Positions 42,097-49,668 of a stretch of DNA of 52,469 nt are shown here, piece after piece; within the stretch, counting starts at the first letter, position 1; each line of letters opens with the position of its first letter. The notes under the pieces are model-generated. The model worked only from the letters and a program-made list of their open reading frames with translations, had not been told where the DNA came from and made no database searches. Both the position numbers and the translations under genes were made by a program. Origin of the DNA: Prevotellaceae bacterium UBA2852 (GTDB lineage: Bacteria > Bacteroidota > Bacteroidia > Bacteroidales > Bacteroidaceae); contig DEFM01000002.1 in the NCBI GenBank assembly GCA_002350855.1, positions 143,314-195,782 on the forward strand, in the 5' to 3' direction.

Positions 42097-43872
42097 ATGA
42101 AAGATTTTTTTAAGTACGTTCTAGCAACAGTAACAGGCCTCATAATAATGGGGTTAATCATTACCATAATAACTATAATCAGCCTTGTAGGCATGATGAG
42201 TTCTGCGACTATTTCAGTACCAGACGACTGCGTAATGGTTTTGAAGCTCGACGGAGAACTGAATGAAAGAGCTTCTTCGGCTTCCCTCACATCAATGATA
42301 ACCGGTGGTTCGAGCCAACTCGGACTCAGCGAGATTCTCACTGCCATTCAAAATGCCAAGGAGAATGAAGATATTAAGGGTATATACATTGAAGGCGGCA
42401 ATCTGTCTGGTGCCACTCCTGCCATGTTGCAGGAAATTCGTCAGGCATTGCTGGATTTCAAGAAAACAAAGAAATTCATTGTTGCCTACGCAGACACATA
42501 CACTCAGGGTTCATACTATATCAGTTCTGTGGCAGACTCAGTTTTCCTGAATCCACAGGGAATGGTGGACTGGAAGGGTCTCGCCATGCAGACCGTATAC
42601 TACAAGGAAGTTATGGACAAACTTGGTGTACGTATGGAGATATTCAAGGTAGGCACATACAAGTCAGCCGTTGAGCCATTCATGCTCACCGAGATGAGTG
42701 AAGCCAACCGTGAGCAGATCACCACCTTCAGCAAGGAGATATGGGGTGAGATGAAGAAAGAAGTTGCAGCATCACGCAAACTCACTTCTGCTCAACTTGA
42801 CGCTCTGGCAGACACCATGATGATGTTTGTGGAACCTACATTCTACAAGAAAACTAAACTTGTGGACAAACTGGTTTACTCTGACTATATACCCAAGATG
42901 CTGGCTCGCATGACAGGCAAGGAGAACGCAAAAGAATACAACACCATCTCTGCTCAGGATCTTGCTGCAAGCACAGCTATGGAACCAAAGGGAACCAGCG
43001 GCAACGTCATTGCTGTCTATTATGCCTTCGGCGACATCGTCCAGGAACCATCCGAAGGACTGACTGCAGACGATGAGATTGCTGCAACCAAGGTAATCAA
43101 GGATCTCCACGAGCTGACCGAGAACGAGGACATTAAAGCCGTTGTACTGCGTGTTAACTCAGGTGGAGGAAGTGCTTACGCCAGCGAACAGATTTGGCAT
43201 GCCATCACAGAGATGAAAGCCAAGAAACCGGTTATTGTCTCGATGGGAGGAATGGCTGCCTCAGGCGGTTACTACATCTCCTGCAATGCCAACTGGATTG
43301 TGGCTGAGCCTACCACCCTTACTGGTTCTATAGGTATATTCGGAATGATGCCTGTGGCTAAGGAACTTATCAATGACAAAATCGGATTGCACTACGAGAC
43401 TGTAAAGACCAACCGCTTCGGTGACTATGGTGACTACACTCGTGAGATGAACGACGGAGAGAAGGAATCCATGCAGCAATACGTGAACCGCGGTTATGAA
43501 CTCTTCACCAAGCGCTGTGCTGATGGACGTGGCATGAAGCAGGATGAGATCAAGGCTATTGCCGAAGGACGCGTATGGACAGGACTTCATGCCAAGCAAT
43601 TGGGGCTGGTTGACCAGTTAGGCAATCTTGACGATGCTATTGCCGTGGCTAAGAAACGCGCAAAAGTCGATGAATGTACCATTCTCTCCTACCCTGCTCC
43701 AAAGAGTATGTTCGACAACCTGTTCTCACAGAGCAGCGGAGAGAGCTATGCAAACGAATATATGAAGAATACTCTCGGGGACTTCTACGGAGTTATCAAG
43801 AGTATAAAGCAAATCAAGAGTGGATTCAGCATGCAGGCTCAACTGCCCTACTATTTCATATACAATCTATAA
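42097..43872 (+). CDS. sppA: Signal peptide peptidase SppA, 67K type
   Basis: This 591-aa membrane-anchored protease degrades cleaved signal peptides. An N-terminal TM segment (YVLATVTGLIIMGLIITIITIISLVGMM) is followed by two S49 repeats. Lys189 in GTYKSAVEPF (first repeat) and Ser389 in GGMAASGGYYI (second repeat) are the Ser/Lys dyad, as in E. coli SppA. VLRVNSGGGSAYASEQIW precedes the Ser. The length is that of the double-domain form. It starts 10 bp after the GH105 stop and precedes lpxK by 33 bp. Confidence 0.94.
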   Translation: MKDFFKYVLATVTGLIIMGLIITIITIISLVGMMSSATISVPDDCVMVLKLDGELNERASSASLTSMITGGSSQLGLSEILTAIQNAKENEDIKGIYIEGGNLSGATPAMLQEIRQALLDFKKTKKFIVAYADTYTQGSYYISSVADSVFLNPQGMVDWKGLAMQTVYYKEVMDKLGVRMEIFKVGTYKSAVEPFMLTEMSEANREQITTFSKEIWGEMKKEVAASRKLTSAQLDALADTMMMFVEPTFYKKTKLVDKLVYSDYIPKMLARMTGKENAKEYNTISAQDLAASTAMEPKGTSGNVIAVYYAFGDIVQEPSEGLTADDEIAATKVIKDLHELTENEDIKAVVLRVNSGGGSAYASEQIWHAITEMKAKKPVIVSMGGMAASGGYYISCNANWIVAEPTTLTGSIGIFGMMPVAKELINDKIGLHYETVKTNRFGDYGDYTREMNDGEKESMQQYVNRGYELFTKRCADGRGMKQDEIKAIAEGRVWTGLHAKQLGLVDQLGNLDDAIAVAKKRAKVDECTILSYPAPKSMFDNLFSQSSGESYANEYMKNTLGDFYGVIKSIKQIKSGFSMQAQLPYYFIYNL

Positions 43873-43888
43873 ATCTCCTGTACTATCA

Positions 43889-43902
43889 TTCACACTTCAC
43901 TT
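43889..43902 (+). repeat. Two TTCAC-heptamers before lpxK
   Basis: TTCACAC then TTCACTT, 3 bp before the ATG at 43906. The units are close to those in front of nspC. Confidence 0.7.
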
Positions 43903-43905
43903 TAA

Positions 43906-45099
43906 ATGGAAGGCGACCACGTAAAAATATATTATCCTCTCATACCCTTCTCCTGGCTATATGGATTTGGAGTAACTGTCCGTAACATAATGTTTGAGTG
44001 CGGACTGCTGCATAGTGAGAGTTTCGATGTACCGGTAATCAGTATCGGTAACATCACCGTTGGCGGCACAGGCAAGACACCACATACTGAATATCTTATC
44101 AAACTGCTCAGCCCCACACAGCAAGTGGCAGTACTCAGTCGTGGCTATAAGCGCAAATCCAAGGGCTATATCCTTTCCGACAACTCTACACCAATGTCGA
44201 AGATTGGTGATGAGCCATTCCAGATGAAACAGAAGTTTCCTCACATCCACATGGCTGTGGACAAGAACCGACGCCATGGAATAAAGGAACTGTGCAAGCT
44301 ATCGGTATATCCAGCGGCAAACGTGATAATACTCGACGATGCCTATCAGCACCGCTACGTCACACCAGGCGTGAACATCCTTCTCATGGACTATCACCGG
44401 CTGATATATTTCGACAAGCTTATCCCTGCAGGCAGACTTCGTGAGCCACGCTCCAGCAGCAATCGTGCAGACATAGTGATTGTGACCAAATGTCCCGAGA
44501 GCATCACTCCTACCGAACGAATGGGAATCACTCAGTCACTGAAACTTCAACCATGGCAGAAGATTTACTTCACTCACTTCAAATACGGAAATCTAAAAAG
44601 TATAGCCAACGGAATTTCGTCGAAGAATAAGGTTAATGACATAGAGTTATCAGAACTCAACGACAATGAATACAATGTACTGTTGCTGACAGGAATCGCC
44701 TCTCCTCAACAGATGGCATACGATCTGGAGAAATTCTGCAAATTCACATCCATGAGTTTCCCCGATCATCACGATTTCACGAGAAAGGACATTGCACTGG
44801 TTGACAGGCGTATCAAAGAACTTGAAAGCAACGGAAAGAAAACTATTGTCATCACAACAGAGAAAGATGCTACCCGACTTGTATCATATATTCGCCAGAA
44901 TCCCAGCGACGGAAGTATTCTCAGTTCCACAGAAGGAAGGGATTTTTATGCCTTGCCTATAGAGGTAGTGTTCATGAATGACAAAGAAAGCGAATTTAAT
45001 CAATTCATTTTAGGATATGTAGAGAAAAATTCAATAAACAGCACTCTTTTTAAAATAAAGAATGCTAACACAACCAAAACTACAAATAACCTTGAATGA
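43906..45099 (+). CDS. lpxK: Tetraacyldisaccharide 4'-kinase
   Basis: This 397-aa inner-membrane-associated kinase phosphorylates the lipid A precursor at the 4' position. The Walker A motif is in ISIGNITVGGTGKTP (about 46-60). SRGYKRKSKGY, DDAYQHR and LIPAGRLREP are LpxK signatures. The C-terminal half has FPDHHDFTRKDI and TTEKDATRL. The C-terminal tail is Asn/Thr/Lys-rich and not conserved in character. It is flanked by sppA and thiL in the same direction. Confidence 0.93.
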   Translation: MEGDHVKIYYPLIPFSWLYGFGVTVRNIMFECGLLHSESFDVPVISIGNITVGGTGKTPHTEYLIKLLSPTQQVAVLSRGYKRKSKGYILSDNSTPMSKIGDEPFQMKQKFPHIHMAVDKNRRHGIKELCKLSVYPAANVIILDDAYQHRYVTPGVNILLMDYHRLIYFDKLIPAGRLREPRSSSNRADIVIVTKCPESITPTERMGITQSLKLQPWQKIYFTHFKYGNLKSIANGISSKNKVNDIELSELNDNEYNVLLLTGIASPQQMAYDLEKFCKFTSMSFPDHHDFTRKDIALVDRRIKELESNGKKTIVITTEKDATRLVSYIRQNPSDGSILSSTEGRDFYALPIEVVFMNDKESEFNQFILGYVEKNSINSTLFKIKNANTTKTTNNLE

Positions 45100-45141
45100 A
45101 GAATTGCTTAGCAAATGCGAATAAATGGAGAATAAATAATT

Positions 45142-46209
45142 ATGGAAATATCAGAAATAGGAGAATTCGGACTTATTGACCGACTGACAAAAGACTTAGG
45201 AACATTCCATCCACAGACACTCGTTGCAGTAGGCGACGACTGTGCTGTGCTCGCATGTGATGACAAGTCAGACACACTCGTAACCACAGACCTGCTGATG
45301 GAAGGAGTACATTTCGACCTCACATACATGCCGCTAAAGCACCTCGGCTACAAAGCAGCACAGGTGAACTTCAGCGATGTTTACGCAATGGGCGGAATGC
45401 CTCAGCAAATCACCGTCAGCCTCGCTATCAGCACTCGCTTCACGGTAGAGGATATTGAAGAACTCTATGCCGGCATCAGACTGGCGTGTGAGAACCATCA
45501 TGTGGATATTGTTGGCGGTGACACCACGTCCTCAAAGACAGGACTTGCCATCAGCATCACCTGTATCGGAAGTGTAGCTAAAGGCAGGGCCATCCGCCGC
45601 AACGGTGCAAGACCCACAGACCTCATCTGCGTAACCGGAGACCTCGGTGCGGCATACATGGGACTTCAGCTGCTGGAGCGTGAGAAGGAAGTGTATTACC
45701 AGATGATAGATGAGGCAAAAAAGAAAGAAACCCCTACTGAGGGAGGTTTGGAAGATTTCCAGCCCGACTTTGCAGGACGTGAATACATTCTCGAACGTCA
45801 GATGCGTCCAGAAGCCCGTCGTGACATCATCCTTGCATTGAAAGAAGCAGGTATTCAGCCAACAGCCATGATGGACATCAGCGATGGACTTTCCTCAGAA
45901 CTGATGCATATCTGCAAGCAGTCAGGAGTTGGTTGTCGTATTTACGAGGAACGTATTCCGCTCGACTACCAGACAGCTGTGATGGCTGAGGAACTGAATA
46001 TGAATGTAACCACTTGCGCACTCAACGGTGGTGAGGACTATGAACTGCTCTTCACCATTCCAATCTCAGATCATGAGAAGATAGAGGAAATCGAAGGCGT
46101 GAAACTTATCGGACACATCACAAAACCCGAACTCGGAGCAGCGCTCATCACCCGTGACGGGACAGAATTCGAACTCAAGGCACAAGGGTGGAATCCGCTA
46201 AAGAAGTAA
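45142..46209 (+). CDS. thiL: Thiamine-monophosphate kinase
   Basis: This 355-aa cytosolic enzyme makes thiamine diphosphate, the active cofactor, from thiamine monophosphate and ATP. Visible are GEFGLIDRL, VGDDCAVL and DLLMEGVHFDL at the N-terminus, NFSDVYAMGGMP (ATP/metal site), VGGDTTSSK, and later MMDISDGLSSELMHIC and GGEDYELLFTI. A segment EAKKKETPTEGGLED (about 192-206) is longer than I would expect but in a loop. No TPP riboswitch is seen in the 42-bp leader. Confidence 0.93.
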   Translation: MEISEIGEFGLIDRLTKDLGTFHPQTLVAVGDDCAVLACDDKSDTLVTTDLLMEGVHFDLTYMPLKHLGYKAAQVNFSDVYAMGGMPQQITVSLAISTRFTVEDIEELYAGIRLACENHHVDIVGGDTTSSKTGLAISITCIGSVAKGRAIRRNGARPTDLICVTGDLGAAYMGLQLLEREKEVYYQMIDEAKKKETPTEGGLEDFQPDFAGREYILERQMRPEARRDIILALKEAGIQPTAMMDISDGLSSELMHICKQSGVGCRIYEERIPLDYQTAVMAEELNMNVTTCALNGGEDYELLFTIPISDHEKIEEIEGVKLIGHITKPELGAALITRDGTEFELKAQGWNPLKK

Positions 46210-46214
46210 CACAA

Positions 46215-46823
46215 ATGAAATACATATTTGCGTTTTTATCAATGATAATAGGCTTGCCAGCAATGGCACAGAGCCTTAGAGAATCGGGAACAAGCGAGAA
46301 CGATATTGTTCCTGAAGGTTGGGAAAAAACTGTTGTCCAAGGAGACTTGAACAAAGACGGAATTGCAGACTTGGTACTGGTAGCCTATCCAGATTCCAGC
46401 AAAGCAATACTGGCTATCTACTTTGGTTCAGCAGAAGGTAGACTGAGTTGCTGGAAGAAATACGAGGAAGTAATTCCTATAGCTACAGAGGAGTTCGAGA
46501 ATGTGGATGCAGACTTAAGCATCACATCCAAGGGAGTGCTTCGCATCAACATCAGCCATTCTTCCGATGTAGGCAGTTATTTCACGTCAACCGACAAGTA
46601 CTCCTTCCGTTATCAGAACGAAGACTTCTACCTGATTGGGTATGAAGAACAAAGCCTCCAACGCAACATTGGCACCATGACAACTACAAGCGACAACTAC
46701 CTGACTTGGAAGCGTAAGGTCAGAACCGAGAACATCTTTGAGGACGAAGGTCCTGCCCCCAAGGAGAAATGGAGCACCCTACCCCGTAAAGCCTTGGAAA
46801 AATTAGGAGCACGCAAATTGTAG
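46215..46823 (+). CDS. Small secreted protein with an Asp-rich repeat motif
   Basis: The product is 202 aa with signal peptide MKYIFAFLSMIIGLPAMAQ. The start at 46215 is 5 bp after the thiL stop. An in-frame ATG at 46188 would overlap thiL and spoil the signal peptide. VVQGDLNKDGIADLVLVAYPD matches the FG-GAP/VCBS calcium-binding pattern (DLNKDGIAD). The remainder is beta-rich, with ISHSSDVGSYFTSTDKYSFRYQNEDFYLIGYE. Family not recognised. It is probably periplasmic or surface-located. Confidence 0.78.
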   Translation: MKYIFAFLSMIIGLPAMAQSLRESGTSENDIVPEGWEKTVVQGDLNKDGIADLVLVAYPDSSKAILAIYFGSAEGRLSCWKKYEEVIPIATEEFENVDADLSITSKGVLRINISHSSDVGSYFTSTDKYSFRYQNEDFYLIGYEEQSLQRNIGTMTTTSDNYLTWKRKVRTENIFEDEGPAPKEKWSTLPRKALEKLGARKL

Positions 46824-46831
46824 TCAAAAGT

Positions 46832-47157
46832 CTACAGTTCTGCTATCTGTTTATCCATCCATTCGATTCTCTGTAGAAAACAGTCGAGCATACGCTCTAC
46901 AGCATCGTGGAAACTTAAGCAACAGACGTATGATAGAGTTCTTCTCCCTGAGATGAAGTTATTGTTAATTCATTATTTCCCAACCACACATCTTTCTGAA
47001 TGGTTGCTTTATTGGGTGTTGATATTTCCACCACAGGCAGTCCTGTTTGCATCACCTCCTCCATGTCATTCCACACACCACTATCCATCGGTTTCTCACA
47101 AGCTGCAACACAAATAAGGACAGACACCACTATTATATGTATCAGCTTCTTTACCAT
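46832..47157 (-). pseudogene. Remnant of a lipoprotein gene, CotH-like ends with missing middle
   Basis: A minus-strand frame of 80 codons (47157 to a stop at 46915) begins with a lipoprotein signal (IIVVSVLICVAACEKP, lipobox Cys) and continues LPVVEISTPNKATIQKDVWLGNNELTI, like the start of Bacteroidota CotH-kinase proteins. One base out of frame, from 46918 to a stop at 46832, the strand reads LSFHDAVERMLDCFLQRIEW followed by MDKQIAEL, like a CotH C-terminus. The kinase domain of about 400 residues expected between them is absent. I infer an internal deletion plus frameshift. The family name is from memory of such termini. A -7 box TATATTTG lies at 47212-47219. Confidence 0.5.
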
Positions 47158-47211
47158 TCAAGAACTGTGGTTATTCTTCCATAAACATTCAAAAACATGA
47201 AATCTAAAGTG

Positions 47212-47248
47212 CAAATATAATAATTCTGCGGCAAAATGTGTATATTTG
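47212..47248. promoter_or_regulatory. Divergent -7 boxes TATATTTG
   Basis: TATATTTG on the minus strand (47212-47219) faces the lipoprotein remnant, and TATATTTG on the plus strand (47241-47248) faces the C_GCAxxG_C_C gene 48 bp on. No clear TTG -33 elements. The survival of the minus-strand box means the remnant may still be transcribed. Confidence 0.6.
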
Positions 47249-47296
47249 CAATAATAATCAGTCATTATTTATAAGAAATTGACTAGAAACTATATT

Positions 47297-47683
47297 ATGG
47301 AAAGAAAACAAATAGCAGCCGAAAGGAAGAGATGCGGTTCGCACAACTGTGCTCAGGCAATCCTCTGTACCTATGCCGACAAGGTTGGAATTGACGATGA
47401 GACTGCAAGAAATATCGCCAACGCCTTTGGTGCAGGCATGGGGAATATGGAGGGGACTTGCGGGGCACTGGTAGGTGCAGGCATCACCCTTGGAATGTAC
47501 ACCAAAGACCGGGCGAAGTCAATGAGGGGAATGAAGCAGATGATGACCAAGTTCCAACAACTCAACGGTGCTACGCAATGCAAATTACTCAAGGGCATCG
47601 GCACCAATGTGGTACTTCGTGAATGTCCTGACTGCGTAGCCGATGCGGCAGAATTTCTGGAAGAACAAATGGAGGGAGCTTAG
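47297..47683 (+). CDS. C_GCAxxG_C_C family protein
   Basis: The product is 128 aa. The cysteine pattern RCGSHNCAQAILCTYADKVG, GAGMGNMEGTCGALVGAGITLGMY and CKLLKGIG...LRECPDCVADAAEFLEE is that of the C_GCAxxG_C_C family, proposed to be redox-active or metal-binding. The function is unknown. The start at 47297 (MERKQIAAERK) follows the -7 box by 48 bp. An upstream in-frame TTG at 47279 is not preferred. Its stop codon overlaps the convergent MFS stop by 4 bp. Confidence 0.88.
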   Translation: MERKQIAAERKRCGSHNCAQAILCTYADKVGIDDETARNIANAFGAGMGNMEGTCGALVGAGITLGMYTKDRAKSMRGMKQMMTKFQQLNGATQCKLLKGIGTNVVLRECPDCVADAAEFLEEQMEGA

Positions 47684-48846
47684 TCCTTTATCGTAATAGT
47701 TATTACGAAGCTCAGAGCGTAGAGCACAGCCAAGACTATGAACAGGTGCATGTACTGAAGTCCCATAGTATTGACAATGAGGTCTGAAAGCTGATTACCA
47801 CTCATACCTGCCCATGCCCATGCAGACAAAGCCAATCCGTGAATGGTGCTGATTTTCTCCATTCCGAATTTGCTCTGGAGAAGGGTTGGGAGTGTAGAGA
47901 ATCCACCACCGTAACCGGCATTGATAGTACACAGCATTATGATTATAGGGATGAGGGCGAAACTAACGCTGCCGAGAATCATCACAAGCAGCGACGACAT
48001 GAAGATAACCTTGTAAACCATTTCCTTCCTCACCATAAAGTCCGACATTGTGGAATAGCCAAAGCGACCCATGGTGTTGAACAGAGCCGTAAGAGATGAC
48101 AGAATACCTATGTCGACTACTCCGACTGAGATTCCGATGCTCTTCTCAAAGGCTATGAGAGCAAGTCCACAAGTGATGTTGAGATAGAAGATAAACCATA
48201 TCTTCAGGTAGGTAGGATTCTTGATAATAGCAAGATAATCCTTGAAGTCGAACGGAGTTTTCTGCTCCACCCATCCCTTCGGTTTTCTGATAAGCAATGC
48301 AGCTAACGCCATCGACACAATCGAAATGGCAGCCATACAGATAAGAGTCGTACGTACATCGTATTCCTTGCTGCACCATTCGATGAAGGGAGAGAACAAC
48401 ACTTTGGACAGTCCGAAACCGCTGATTGCAATTCCTGTAGCCAGACCCTTATGTCGGGAGAACCAGAGCATCAGGGTTTTTACAGGTGAGAGATAGCCGA
48501 TGCCCAATCCCACTCCCATGACACATCCATAGGAAATCAGGAGGAGAGCCTGGCTTTTCATATCAATTGCAAGGACCGACAGGAGCAATCCACTGGCGAA
48601 ACAAACGAGCGAAACCACAGATGCCTTCTTCACATTCAACTCCACGAATCTGCCTCCGAATGCAGCACTCATTCCCAAAAAGAAAATTGCCAGAGAAAAA
48701 GCCATTTCTATCGACGATACACTACAGCCAATCTCCTGGGCTATGTCGTCCTTCAGCAAACTCCAGCAATAAACACTTCCAATACATGAGTGTATGAGCA
48801 ATGCAGGAATTGCAGCTCTCATCCATTTGTTTTCAAACCCTTTCAT
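47680..48846 (-). CDS. MFS transporter, oxalate/formate antiporter (OFA)-like
   Basis: This 388-aa protein has 12 TM segments. HSCIGSVYCWSLLKDDIAQEIGCS, GGRFVELNVKKASVVS and GVGLGIGYLSPVKTLMLWFSRHKGLATGIAISGFGLS match the OFA subfamily of MFS, where R-HKGLA-G follows TM4. The family exchanges small carboxylates, and exact substrate is unknown. It converges on the C_GCAxxG_C_C gene with overlapping stops. Its leader (48847-48908) carries two kinds of short tandem repeats, and a -7 box TATCTTTG lies at 48909-48916. Confidence 0.88.
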   Translation of the reverse strand: MKGFENKWMRAAIPALLIHSCIGSVYCWSLLKDDIAQEIGCSVSSIEMAFSLAIFFLGMSAAFGGRFVELNVKKASVVSLVCFASGLLLSVLAIDMKSQALLLISYGCVMGVGLGIGYLSPVKTLMLWFSRHKGLATGIAISGFGLSKVLFSPFIEWCSKEYDVRTTLICMAAISIVSMALAALLIRKPKGWVEQKTPFDFKDYLAIIKNPTYLKIWFIFYLNITCGLALIAFEKSIGISVGVVDIGILSSLTALFNTMGRFGYSTMSDFMVRKEMVYKVIFMSSLLVMILGSVSFALIPIIIMLCTINAGYGGGFSTLPTLLQSKFGMEKISTIHGLALSAWAWAGMSGNQLSDLIVNTMGLQYMHLFIVLAVLYALSFVITITIKD

Positions 48847-48850
48847 AAAA

Positions 48851-48898
48851 TTTGAGTTTTTAAGTTCTTTGTAATTTCGTTAAACGTTAACCGTTTTA
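48851..48898 (-). repeat. Octamers and heptamers in the leader of the OFA-like gene
   Basis: Read on the minus strand: TAAAACG, GTTAACG, TTTAACG (48898 to 48878), then AACTTAAA and AACTCAAA (48866 to 48851), then TTTT and the ATG. The two octamers are identical to units of the array at 34942-35029. Confidence 0.75.
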
Positions 48899-48908
48899 GT
48901 TGTCTCCG

Positions 48909-48916
48909 CAAAGATA
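48909..48916 (-). promoter_or_regulatory. -7 box of the OFA-like gene
   Basis: TATCTTTG on the reverse strand, 62 bp before the ATG. It places the leader repeats inside the transcript. No TTG at the right distance. Confidence 0.6.
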
Positions 48917-48960
48917 CAAAAAGTAATTATTAATTTAAAATTACAACTGATAAAATATAA

Positions 48961-49668
48961 ATGAATTATACCGATTTATTCCTCGATTTCGACGATACAC
49001 TCTACGACACACATGGTAATGCTGTCATTGCCTTGAAGGAAACGTTTGAAGACTTTAACCTCGAACAATATTTTCCCGACCCACAGGATTTCTATGATGC
49101 TTACTGGTTGGCGAACATAGATCTCTGGACACGTTATTCCAAGGGTGAAATCACTCGCGATTATCTCATCGTAGAACGCTTCCGTCGTCCGTTAAGCGTA
49201 GGTCAGGGCATAGAGGTGACCAAAGAGATGTGTCTGGAGATAAGTGACCGATTCCTCGATTACTGCGCATCCAAGCCCGGAGTGATTGATGGAGCGCACG
49301 AATTGATGGACTACCTGCGTCAGCGAGGCTATCGCATGCACATGACCAGCAACGGTTTCCACGAGGTACAGTATAAGAAACTGGAAGCCTGTGGACTGCT
49401 CGACTATTTTGACACCATCATCCTCAGCGAAGATGCAGGAGCGAATAAGCCCTCACCACTTTTCTTCGACTATGCCTTGCGTCAGTCTGGAGCCTGCCGC
49501 ACAACCACTCTCATGATTGGCGACAACCTGCAGACCGACATCAAGGGTGCACTCTCTTCAGGCATTGACGCCCTACTCTTCAACCGCTGGAATGTTGAAG
49601 TAGATGACTGTTCGCCTAAACCCACATTCATAGTCAACAATCTCAGGGAGATTATGAATGTATTGTAA
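48961..49668 (+). CDS. HAD-family phosphatase, YjjG-type nucleotidase
   Basis: This 235-aa cytosolic HAD hydrolase has motif I FLDFDDTLYDT (nucleophile Asp9, Asp11), motif II MHMTSNG, motif III Lys in NKPSPLFFDYAL and motif IV MIGDNLQTDIKGA. The cap and the sequence after motif I (HGNAVIALKETFEDF) fit the YjjG group, which dephosphorylates non-canonical pyrimidine nucleoside monophosphates. The start is ATG 48961. I do not see a TAnnTTTG box on this strand. It converges with the GH127 gene (1-bp spacing of stops). Confidence 0.88.
   Translation: MNYTDLFLDFDDTLYDTHGNAVIALKETFEDFNLEQYFPDPQDFYDAYWLANIDLWTRYSKGEITRDYLIVERFRRPLSVGQGIEVTKEMCLEISDRFLDYCASKPGVIDGAHELMDYLRQRGYRMHMTSNGFHEVQYKKLEACGLLDYFDTIILSEDAGANKPSPLFFDYALRQSGACRTTTLMIGDNLQTDIKGALSSGIDALLFNRWNVEVDDCSPKPTFIVNNLREIMNVL

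Noticed and set aside
45100..45141. TPP riboswitch upstream of thiL
   Set aside because: The 42-bp gap is too short, and none of the conserved THI-box sequence is present.
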